A DNA stretch of 64,000 nt from assembly GCF_000003855.2 (NCBI RefSeq), contig NW_003101682.1, positions 8,105,224-8,169,223 of the forward strand, written 5' to 3'. Below the pieces are notes generated by a model. That model saw only the letters and a list, made by a program, of their open reading frames with translations, made no database searches and had not been told where the DNA came from. This document shows, in pieces, positions 10,905 through 20,939 of the stretch. A program made the translations under genes and the position numbers. This DNA is from Blastomyces gilchristii SLH14081. Taxonomy: Eukaryota > Ascomycota > Eurotiomycetes > Onygenales > Ajellomycetaceae. Within the stretch, counting starts at the first letter, position 1. Each line of letters starts with the position of its first letter.

Positions 10905-12815
10905 TTCTCTAGTTAATACAAACATTCTTCTCTGCTATCTGAACTGAAAGATATGCAGAACCTCTCAGAGAGTTTGCTAAAGAAAGAGGGAAAAGCAGCT
11001 GAAACTGCTGAATCAGAATCAAAGCTCTGTATATATACAAGACTTCTAAACAAAATTGAGGCCTTGTGTACACAGTGACAGACTGAGATAAAAGTCAAAC
11101 AATAATTGACATTCACTGCAGATCAAGCATTTATGATGAAGAGCTTCACTGATGCAATTATCATCATTAATAAGAATAGAGAAAACTAGGTCTTAGACCT
11201 GCAGCAGAAGATCAAATGTTTACACAGATAGATAATCACACTGAATCTGAAGATCTTATCACAATCATTCACAATCTCTTCAGAAGTATACACATTATCT
11301 GAGATCACTGTGCTGAATGAGAGCCCCGGTGGCTGAATGCTTAATGCGGCCACCCGGTAGCACCTTGGCGTGGGAAACCAAGGCGCGTGGGTTCGAAACC
11401 GCAGGGGATACATTAAATCCAGAACTCAAGCACCTCAGGTTTCTAATAAATACAGAGGTGTACAAATCGCTCCAATGAATTGCTCTATGTTCCTGGGCTG
11501 GGAAGTTATTATCGCATGTATCTAATTGTCACTTCTTTGTATTTTCCTATGTTCTTGTTATCTTGGCGTGGTCTCAACACCTGTATTTCCTCCTGTATAA
11601 CCAACACTTGATCTGTATTTAACATCACGCAAGGACTCATCATAAGCTCCGCTTGCATATGAGTATAATGGAAGAATAATAATAATAATAATAAGTGCTG
11701 AATGAGAATCTGAGTATGTTATATATCAAGTCAGAAGATCTGCTGAAGTGATCAAGCTTCAATGACAATTAAAAAAATGATACTATAATCAGCTAGCTAA
11801 GTCAGATATTATTATATTATCAGATTAAATATGAACTCACAGACAGACAGTTAATAAAATTTCAACAAGTTCTAAGATCTGCTACATTTCTACACAGAAA
11901 AGTGAAGTCATTATAAATAACTGATGAAAAGATGAATCTCACAGATCTGAAGTGATATTCATTCTTATAAACATGAAATGAGTTTTTCAAATGAATCTTG
12001 TATAACTTTGAGAAAGTGAATGTATAAGACAAGTGTTACAAATACTTCACTGAGTGTAGATAAGTGAATAATCTTATATTATACTTTACATACTTCAGCT
12101 TACACTATCTTACATTAAATGAAAAGCTTTCAACATCTTTCTATTTACAGATCTTTATTCATGATCTTATACCTGAGTTGAGAGCAGAATAGAAATACTT
12201 AATCTCATAATCAGATATAGTGAAAGAAGCATATAATATTCTCATTATACAGAAATAAGCAAGTCAATTACAATAGAAAATACTGCAATTGAGTATATTC
12301 TCACAGAGAACAGATAATCAGACTTCTATGACACAAGTCACAGACTCAGACATAATAAATCTAGATTTGAATATTATCACTAAAGCACTGAATTCTCTGA
12401 AAAAGAGATTCTCTGAGTGAAAATCATGATATCATGAGTATCAAGCTTGCTTTAACTGTGGACACTAAAATCATGATGCAAAAGATTACACACAGTATAC
12501 ATAGTCAAGAGAAGCAGAAGAGTTCAAAAACTAGCAGAATCAGTGAGCTCAGAGACACTCACTTATATTCTATAAAAAGTCTTCAAAGTGAAAGAGATAT
12601 CTGCATTAGATGATTCTCTGAATTCTGTGAATATTAAGAGAAAGCAGGCTTCTGAATGAGATGCAGGTAAGAATGATAAAGCAGACACTCATCTCAATGT
12701 CTTGAGACCTGAAATGTTAATGTATAAAGAGCACTTGAGTAAGAATCAAGAGATGACTGCAAAAGTGTTAGCAGATATAGAAGTTTCTATACAATATATT
12801 GATAATTATATAATC
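10905..12815 (+). pseudogene. Gypsy-1 gag remnant, interrupted by a SINE
   Basis: The plus-strand reading runs through SELKDMQNLSESLLKKEGK (about 10930) to TLSEITVLNE, where the SINE entered, and resumes after 11707. A retroviral-type zinc knuckle is visible at about 12445-12490 (CFNCGH-x-NHDAKDY, with the final Cys changed to Tyr). Numerous TGA codons stand at likely Trp positions. The product would have been the nucleocapsid/capsid protein of the retrotransposon particle. Confidence 0.72.
11323..11694 (+). mobile_element. tRNA-derived SINE (372 bp) with 13-bp TSD
   Basis: A sharply bounded, barely mutated insert. Its 5' end resembles a long-arm (Ser/Leu-type) tRNA: an A-box-like TGGCTGAATGCTTAATGCGG near 11330 and a perfect B-box GGTTCGAAACC at 11390-11400, as expected of an RNA polymerase III promoter. 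The 3' end is GCATATGAGTATAATGGAAG followed by (AAT)n. Perfect 13-bp direct repeats GTGCTGAATGAGA flank it (11310-11322 and 11695-11707). The tail and the CTGGGCTGG segment near 11495 resemble the 3' end of the resident LINEs (near 35990 and 36110-36147). It encodes no protein. Confidence 0.88.
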
Positions 12816-12915
12816 NNNNNNNNNNNNNNNNNNNNNNNNNNNNNNNNNNNNNNNNNNNNNNNNNNNNNNNNNNNNNNNNNNNNNNNNNNNNNNNNNNNNN
12901 NNNNNNNNNNNNNNN
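12816..12915. other. Assembly gap (100 N)
   Basis: A fixed-size gap in Gypsy-1 between gag and pol. Gypsy-2 spans the site (about 32830-32910) and suggests roughly 60-90 bp are missing. Confidence 0.85.
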
Positions 12916-13104
12916 ACTGATATTTGATATCATCTGCAAGAGTAAGAGTTCTCTTACACTTCAGAGAATGATCTTATTATCTTTAAGAATGAGAGCTGCA
13001 GAACATGAAATATAATCTTATTCTCAGACTTAATTGATTTCAAAGATTCAATTCACAGATTCAATGATGTACATGTTATATACAGTTAACTGATAAGAAG
13101 AAAA

Positions 13105-13754
13105 TGATTCATACAATTCTATCAACTGATATGAGAGAGACATTTCATATCTCTGATATAGAAGAATTAAATCTGCTTACACATTAATGAGTAAAGAGAA
13201 TGATTTGCAAGATCTTGTCTGAAAGCATTCTGTATGTCATACAGAACTCAGAAGCAGAGAAAATCAAGATAAAGAATATATAGAAGAATAAGCATATGAA
13301 GAAGCTTCTGAAGAAGTATGAAAAGATCTTCTAAACAGATCTTTCACTGGAATTATCACTGAAACAAGGATTTGAACATGAGATTGACACAGAGAATGTG
13401 AAACCAGTTAATCAGAATGTGTACTCTATGATTCATACAATTCTATCAACTGATATGAGAGGGACATTTCATATCTCTGATATAGAAGAATTAAATCTGC
13501 TTACACATTAATGAGTAAAGAGAATGATTTGCAAGATCTTGTCTGAAAGCATTCTGTATGTCATACAGAACTCAGAAGCAGAGAAAATCAAGATAAAGAA
13601 TATATAGAAGAATAAGCATATGAAGAAGCTTCTGAAGAAGTATGAAAAGATCTTCTAAACAGATCTTTCACTGAAATTATCACTGAAACAAGGATTTGTA
13701 CATGAGATTGACACAGAGAATGTGAAACCAGTTAATCAGAATGTGTACCCTCTG
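13105..13754 (+). repeat. 325-bp tandem duplication in Gypsy-1 upstream of RT
   Basis: Two adjacent, almost identical 325-bp units (13105-13429 and 13430-13754), each beginning GATTCATACAATTC and ending near AATCAGAATGTGTA. I noticed about four differences, several of them G/A changes. Gypsy-2 has a single copy (about 32240-32600). The unit is not a multiple of three, so it also shifts the frame. Confidence 0.88.
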
Positions 13755-16700
13755 TCATAAATGCATCTTGAAGAACAGAAGCATCAAATCACAGACCTTC
13801 TAGAATGTGATCTCATACAATTCTTATCAAGCATGTGAGGCTTCCCAGTTCTATTCATGAAAAAGGTGAATGAGAAGTGACAGATGTGTATCAATTATCA
13901 AGCACTTAACAAGCTTATAATCAAGAATAAATATTCACTATCACAGATTCAATAACAGTTGAATACAGTTAAAAATATCTGATATCTATCAAAGATTAAT
14001 CTTCTCTCAGAATACTAACAGATTTATATAGATGAACTATCAGTCTCACAAACTGTGTTTAATACACAATGAGAGAAGTTTAAATTCCTGATAATGCTAT
14101 TCAGTCTGACAAATATGTCTGTTATCTTTCAAATAATAATGAATACAATTCTTTATAAACAGGATGAAATCTCATATCTTATATATCTCAATGACATTCT
14201 AGTCTTTTCAAACTTATATAACAAATATCTGAAGCATCTCAATGAGATGCTTATAACTCTGACAGAGTATAAGCTCTATATCAAATTAATAAAGTATGTG
14301 TTTGAAACAGAAGAGTTGAAGTTTATAGAATATGTAGTAAGTAATAGCTGTATACACCTCATCTTAAAGAAATTAAATGTTATAGTAAATTAACTGCAGC
14401 TGAGAAATATATATTATATATAATAGTTTCTTAAGTTAATCTCATATTACTGCAGATTTATCAAGAATTTCACATAAATATCTACATCACTCTCAGATCT
14501 CTTAAGAGAAACAGATACAAATCTGCAAAAGAAGAAGTTTTATTCAATTATCTGAAATATCACATGTGAAGAGGCTTTTCTCACACTGAGAGAACATGTA
14601 ATAATATTCTCAGTACTTATTCAATCAGATCATGATAAACCTTTCTATATTAAGACAGATGTATCTGAATGAGCTATCAGAGACACTTTTCTACAGATGA
14701 GTAAGAATAGCAAGCTGCATTTGATGATGTACAATGATAGAAAACTATTGAGTGTTAAGCTCAATTATTCAGTGTATGAAAAGAAATTACTAGCAATTAA
14801 GCACACACTGACATTGTGAAATAGATATATTAACAACAGATATACAACAACAGTGATCACAGATCACAAAAGCCTTGTCTATCTATAATTAATAATAAAA
14901 TCTTTCAAACACTTAGTATATTGAATCTCAGAGTTTTAAGTATACAATCTTCATATCAAATCCTGAAAGAGATCAGACACTGTGATATCTGATACAATCA
15001 GTCACAGACCTGATTTCATAAGTGAGAGTTCTGTGAATCAGATATAAGAGAAGTTTGTATTAAATACACTGAGAGAATATAAGAAATCAGAATAAGTAAA
15101 CACAATGATCTCTCACTTGAAGAATAGCAAGATATTGAATAACAAGTATCTTATAAAAGTGATAGAAGAGATGCTTTTAAACTTCAAGCTGAGAAAATTG
15201 AAAAACAATATTGTGCTTTACTGTGATCTAGAATATGCAGAGACTCTCTATCTAGAACATTTATTTAGATATAACTTAATGACTTACATACACAAGGAAT
15301 TCAGTCACTTAGAAAGTTCTGAACTCATGAGTGTACATGAATCAAGAGTATACTGATCAAGCATGGCTGAGAACATTCAGACATACACTCATAAGTGCCT
15401 GAATTGTCAGATTGCAAAAGAATGTAAGAAAGAGTTAGAATATAAAAAAGTGTAACATCTGATGAAGTGTACAATACAATTATTCAAATAATGAAGAATG
15501 AATCTCATAGATATACTGCTATGAATATCAAATGAAAATTGATGAATAATCACTGCTATTAATTATGCTACTGACTGATCAGTCACAAAAGCAGTTTCAG
15601 AGATAATAGAGAAGATGATGACAAAGTTTCTACATAATGAAATCTATGTTAACTATGAAATACTGTGTGAGATTCTAACTAATAATAATACAAATCTTGT
15701 AGAAGAATCAGTGAGGCATTTCATGAGCTAGTTACAGACAAGATATTATACAATAACATTATATCATCTGTGAATGAATGAGAAAGTGAAACACTTGAAT
15801 GAAATCTTGAACCACATACTGATGAAATATCTAGTGAGCAAGTCTATGAGACTATAAGATGAATATCTCAGACAGGCACTATTAGTCACACGGATTTGAC
15901 AGCATGCAGTCTTCAAGTGTTCATCATTCTATCTGTTGTATGAATTGCATCCATGCATCCCAGAGAATGTTTTGAAAGAGATGAGAGAGAGAACAGCAGT
16001 TGCAGATACAACAGTCACAGACACAGAATCAAGATTGAAAGAGATCATCTATGTACATGCAAAAGCTAACAAGTTACTTCTGAATCAAGCAATTCAATTA
16101 AAAAGAATACAAGACTCACTAGTTAAGAAATCAAGTCTTAAGATGAGAACATGAGTTCTCATATACAATGAGAGTTGTGAGAAGTTTCAATCTAGATAAT
16201 TTGAACTCTATAAAATACTCAAATCACATTCTCTGAGAACTTACACATTGAAGAAACCAGAGAAACTGGTCTTATACAACTTAATAAATGATTCATATCT
16301 TATGAAGATAAAGATGCAAGACCTGAGCAGATTATGATTATTCACAGTACTTTTATCAGTGTTGAAAAAGAAGAGACTTACAATTGAAAAGTCTTACAAA
16401 GTAAGAGAAATTATAGACACTTATAAATCAGATGATCTCACTTATTTCAATCTTTTCATAATTATAAGAAAAGAATGAAAAGAAATAAAGAAATCAGATG
16501 AATATCACACTTCAATAAGTGATGAGACTGTAGTCAGTCATATAATAACACATCACAGATAGCAGATATAATATGACAAAGAGCAGTCTCAAAGCAGCAG
16601 ACTTGTACATGAATCAGATCACAGAAGAAAAAGAAATTCAGAGTTGAATTCAACTGTTTACATCAGTTCAATTGTAGAGATAATAGAGAATGAATTATCT

Positions 16701-16890
16701 GAAACATCTGTGAACATGTGAGACTAAGTCATCTCAATCTCTGAAGACACTTAGAGATTGAATAAGATTAGTTTTGATAAGCTGTTTACTGTAGTGATCT
16801 GAGCAGGCAAAGAGAGACAGTATAATATACAAGACAGAATCATAAGATGAAAGCTGCTGAACCTAGTCACTGAACACTGTATTATATAGA
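13755..16890 (+). pseudogene. Gypsy-1 pol remnant: RT, RNase H, integrase
   Basis: Reverse transcriptase at about 13770-14390 includes a decayed QMCINYQALNKL block and the catalytic box as YLNDILVFS (YLDD with one Asp changed to Asn). RNase H lies at about 14640-14990 (KTDVSEW-like start). The integrase zinc domain is at about 15270-15425, with H-x3-H and C-x2-C (THKCLNCQIAKE), and is followed by a decayed core. One 99-residue frame (14094-14393) and one 83-residue frame (15105-15356) are what is left open. From about 16890 to 17130 I see only AT-rich sequence. Confidence 0.85.
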
Positions 16891-17131
16891 GATTATGTAA
16901 GAGTAGTGACTAGCAGATAAAGAAAAGTGTAAGAAAAGAGAAGAGATAATAAATTAATTATTAACTATAAGAGTCAGCTGTAAAAGACAAATATTATCAT
17001 ATATATCTCATTCATTTTCATACACTACATATTTAATCTATTTTCAACACCACATCATCTGAAAAACATCAAAAACAAAGAAAATCTCAAAACTCAAGAT
17101 GTGTAAGAAATTTGAGAGTTATAAGTTACTC

Positions 17132-18594
17132 TTATAATAACACTGTATACATCTCTGATTTCTCTACTACTCTGTGTACAATATTAATATCATTTATCAC
17201 AGGATTGACTGAAATGCCAATATAGAAATGTGTATACATATGTATAGAAAAATTGAACAAGAGTGTGAGACCTGCAGAATCAGAAGTCAGAACAGAAAGA
17301 GCAGAGATAGAAGAAATGAAAGAAGAAGAAGATACAGAATCAGATGAATAACAGTGAAAGTCATCTGAGACTGAATACTTATAACTCAGTGTGCACACAA
17401 TCTTCTCTGCAGAAAAGAAAGAGAAAGTGCTGAGAGAAGCTTGAGAGTGAGAGAGAGTAGTTTCAGCAGCATTATCATCTTCAATTAAAATGACCTCTGA
17501 CATCAGAGCAACTAAGAACTATTATTAGTATATGAAAACTGCAAAAGCAGAGATAATAATTACTGAATGAATATCTACTGATCTTAAAATTGTACATATA
17601 ATTACAACACACACAAGGCTTCTCAGAAAGAGAGAGAGAAACATGAGAGAATACAGAAAGCAGAACATAGTATACAAACAGCTTATTCTCACAATGACAT
17701 CTCAGACAAGATGTACAAGCCTCATATCTATAAGTATAAAAGAGTATAATATTCACATTTCTGTTTTCAAAAACATAGATATTCTTCACCTGTATTACAA
17801 AGTCAGACAATAAATATCAGAGAATAGACTAATACAGATTGATCATTTCAAAGATATTCATCAGATTAAATATACTCATAATATTGAATTTAACAGTTAT
17901 AAAAAGTTTCTTAATATCTGTGAATATCATGACTTGATGTATAATAAAACTCATAATAATTTTCTCTAAGAATAGGAAAATCAGTATCAGAAAGAAAAGA
18001 TGAAAAAGAAAAAGACTTACAATCTCAACACTGTTAAGAAGAGAGATAATTCTCTGATATAAATAAATAATTATTTCATTATAAATATTTAAAATAAACA
18101 TAATAATCAGCATCTGTGACTGAGCTTCAGATAGTCATGTTATACATTATCTTCATACAATAAATTATTCTAGAGATCAGTAAGAAGAGCAGAAGTGTAC
18201 ACACTGAGAAACATAGTTTATTAAGTCTACACAACATCTTCTTGAAACAGAGAGAGCTGATAATAAAAGCAGAGACAGCAGAATCAGAGAGAGCAGAAGT
18301 AGTGAAAGTAGAGATCAAGAGAACAGAGATAGTAAGAGCAGGAGAATCAGACACAGAGACAGGTGTAGAAGATTGAGAGAGAGTGACAGAGAAAGAAACA
18401 AAAAGAGTAGAGAAAGATGCAGAAGTCTCAGTCACATATAATATAGATAATTTCTTCATTATCACTTCCTCCCACCTCTCAATCAATAATTTAACATTGA
18501 GATCACAATCATCAGCAGATACAGATCTGTCAACATGTGAAGATTCTACATAAATCAAAAGAAAAATATCAGTATCTGCAGTCATGCAAAACAA
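17132..18594 (-). pseudogene. Antisense accessory gene of Gypsy-1: Ser-rich, Cys-containing protein with introns
   Basis: This runs opposite to pol, between integrase and 3' LTR. The reading order on the minus strand is: a Ser/Thr-rich N-terminus (18594-18127), a hydrophobic piece (18113-17829), a Cys-rich piece with EACTSCLRCHCENK and PCVCC (17810-17481), and a second Ser-rich piece starting MSEVILIEDDNAAET (17503-17132). Two introns are visible: GTAAGTC...TTCTTAG at about 17968-18022, and one ending CATATACTAATAATAGTTCTTAG near 17520. Gypsy-2 carries the same gene. I recognise no family. The Cys pattern might be a zinc site. Confidence 0.6.
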
Positions 18595-18676
18595 TCAGAA
18601 AAACATAATCAGATACTGCTAGAGAAAAGAGAGTCAGAAGTATATAAGAAGATGAAGAAGATGTATCATTCATGAT

Positions 18677-19182
18677 TAGACTGGCCGCCGGGACCATGAA
18701 TTTCACATTTGATCTCATTTGGTCTGGTCTCATACATTTCTTGGTGTGAATCCTGCTGGAACTAATCATTAAAAAAACATGCAGAGTGACTATATATCAG
18801 ATTTTAAAATAGAATCATGACTTGAAAAAAATGAGAAAGTGGTTTCATTTGATCTCATTTAGTCTCATTCTTGGCATAAAGTTACTATTTTTAGACATTT
18901 TAAGGTTTTTTTTAGACTATTTTTAATTTTTTAAAAAGTAACGCTTTTTGATAACACTCAAATGAGATTTAAAGTCATTTAAAGCAATAAAAATAATTTA
19001 AATTGAGAAGTGAAAATCATGATCTCATTTGAAAAATGTGATAAGAGTAGACAGTAAGTCTCACTGAAACAGTATGAGACTACTATCTAATGTTAAAACA
19101 GTGTAATGAGATCAGTTGAATTGATAATGAGATCATTAAATATTCTGATCCTGGTCTCAGACACGGTCACACAGTCAGTCTA
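18677..19182. mobile_element. hAT-type MITE, copy C (506 bp)
   Basis: A non-coding element whose termini match hAT-A/B: TAGACTGGCCGCCGGGACC at the left and GACACGGTCACACAGTCAGTCTA at the right. The flanks TTCATGAT (18669-18676) and TTCATGTT (19183-19190) form an 8-bp TSD with one mismatch. It shares its interior with copies D and E, including AAAGTAACGCTTTTTGATAACACTC near 18940. It presumably moved using hAT transposase (inference). Confidence 0.88.
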
Positions 19183-19629
19183 TTCATGTTAGTACATTCT
19201 GACAATTATTAGAAGATAAACAAGTCTCAGTCACATTTCACAACATGTTACACTTACTACTAATGAACTGCCTGATATGAGCACTACAATGACACTTGTT
19301 ATAAGAATGAGAGGCCATTGCCAGAAATATATACAATGTGATAGATGAACAGATAGAAAGTGTTGAATAGCAGAAGAGATAAAAATCTGAAATAAGATAA
19401 TAATGTTTAATGATGATAATGATGAAGAAGATGATTAAAGAATGAAAAAAGTTAGTGAATAAGTGATATAATATAGTAAAAGTTTCTTTGTGAGAGTGTA
19501 TACAGAATACTAGCTGAATCAGAGATAGGTCACACAATCATGAACACTAGTAATACACTAATTCATATGAAGCTAGGGCATACATTATGATCACATAGGC
19601 GTGACTGAATCTGATGAGAGAGAATGTAG
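19183..19629 (+). other. Gypsy-1 3' untranslated region before the LTR
   Basis: About 450 bp without a convincing gene. It aligns with 26145-26584 of Gypsy-2, so it is part of the element. A purine-rich GATGAGAGAGAATG directly before the LTR may serve as the polypurine tract. Confidence 0.6.
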
Positions 19630-19791
19630 TGTGAAAGAATGTACAACTGCTGAATAATAACACAGCTGCTTCTGAACTTGCTTACGAATGTAAAGAGGCC
19701 ATAGCAGCCACCAATTAATTTAGTATACAGTATATAAGAAGCCGGTGTACGCCTGTAATCGTATGCTAGCTCAAGCAACCTTTGAATTACA
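19630..19791 (+). repeat. Gypsy-1 3' LTR
   Basis: 162 bp, TGTGAAAGAA...TTGAATTACA. Compared with the 5' LTR, its first half is RIP-mutated and 5 bp shorter, while its outer end is better kept (AATCGTATG, CAACC). It is followed by TCAA and then L2 ORF1. Confidence 0.85.
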
Positions 19792-19795
19792 TCAA

Positions 19796-20928
19796 AACCT
19801 GCTCAAAATTCTGAGAAAACTGAGAAGAATACTGCTCATACTTCTATCAATAGAAAAGTGAAGAAAAAAATGTAAAAAGAGAAAAGTTTTCAAATTTACA
19901 GAAATAGAAGACTTATTCTCAAATTCTCAAATCAGAATATCTTGCAGAGAAACAAGCTAAACTCAAATCTTATTTTCAGAGTTAGAAATGAAATCAATCA
20001 GCAGTTCTTTTCTCAGTTAATAACTGATATTGAAGTTCAAAAATCAGTTATAGCTTCAATTGAGTCATTCTTCTTTGAAAACTTCATCATTCTGACTACA
20101 ATGTCTGAATTCAGTGCGGAATTTCTTATTCAGAATGTGAATCTCTGAAAATCAGCAGTAGAATCTTTGTTAAACACAACAATTCTATCTGAGAGAGATG
20201 AAAAGTGAGACAAATTCATTCTTTATAATATTCTAGTTGTAATTTTTGACTGTGAAGAAGAAATGCTACTTCTCAAAAACAAATTAGAAGAATACAACTC
20301 TATTCAACTGAGAAAAGAGTCTGTACAATTAAATTCAATTGAGTTCAGATAAAGCAGAAGAAATGCCTCTGTTGTAGTATATATAAAAACACTTGAACAG
20401 TCAAAGATCTTTGAAGTAAGAGTAGCAGATTTAAAAATGAGAGTTCATGAATACAAAGACTCAAGAATGAATCTCAAAGCTCAAACACAGTATTTAAACT
20501 GTCAAAGATATGAACACTTTGCAATCTCTTATTTTAGAGACTCAAAATGTGTATTCTATGTCAGAGATCACAAAACTAGTGAGCATAAATGTGAAACATG
20601 CTTAAAAAGAGATGAAATATATCAACACACTCTGCTTAGATGCTCTAATTGCAAAGAAAAACATGCATCTAGCTCAAAAGAATGTATGTTTACTTCAAGA
20701 ACTCAAAAGAACTGAAGAAAAGATGAAGATCAAAGCAAATCTAGAACTGAAGAGAATAGTCAAGCCAGTAAACTCACAACTGTAAGCTTAAAAAGAAGAA
20801 ACTCTCAACTATCTAATATTTCAAACTTCAATTCTCCAGCTAAATGTAAACAGAATTTGAATTCTCAAACTTCTGTTAAGATTAGAGAATTGAAAAATGA
20901 CTCTGATAATAAACTAGATATAATATAA
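19796..20928 (+). pseudogene. L2 ORF1, 3' part with zinc knuckles
   Basis: The continuation of ORF1 after Gypsy-1. An open piece at 20437-20715 shows the zinc-knuckle cluster: LNCQRYEHFA, then KCVFYVRDHKTSEHKCETC, then LRCSNCKEKHASSSKEC. This is the Cys/His spacing of LINE ORF1 proteins in the I/Tad1 group, with two Cys changed to Tyr. The frame ends near TATAATATAA at about 20928. The protein would coat the LINE RNA. Confidence 0.78.
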
Positions 20929-20939
20929 GTAGTTGAGAT

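Larger units (their letters stand above)
10311..19791 (+). mobile_element. Gypsy-1 LTR retrotransposon (9.5 kb) inserted in L2 ORF1
   Basis: A Ty3/Gypsy-type element with short LTRs (10311-10477, 167 bp; 19630-19791, 162 bp), both TG...CA, and a 4-bp TCAA flank on each side (10307-10310, 19792-19795). The order LTR, gag with zinc knuckle, RT, RNase H, integrase, antisense gene, LTR fits Ty3/Gypsy except for the antisense gene. A SINE sits in gag, a MITE before the 3' LTR, and a 325-bp tandem duplication before RT. Gypsy-2 is a second copy in opposite orientation. Excision restores the L2 ORF1 frame. Confidence 0.88.

Noticed and set aside
11323..11413. A functional tRNA-Ser or tRNA-Leu gene
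   Set aside because: A and B boxes are present, but the acceptor stem does not close cleanly. The unit continues into a 280-bp body with an AAT tail and is flanked by a 13-bp TSD, so it is a SINE.
13755..16890. TGA standing at Trp positions throughout pol genes, as in a genetic code where TGA means Trp (mitochondrial or ciliate-like)
   Set aside because: TAG and TAA also interrupt the same genes, and the related unmutated L3 uses TGG for Trp with a normal stop. The pattern is explained by RIP, not by a different code.
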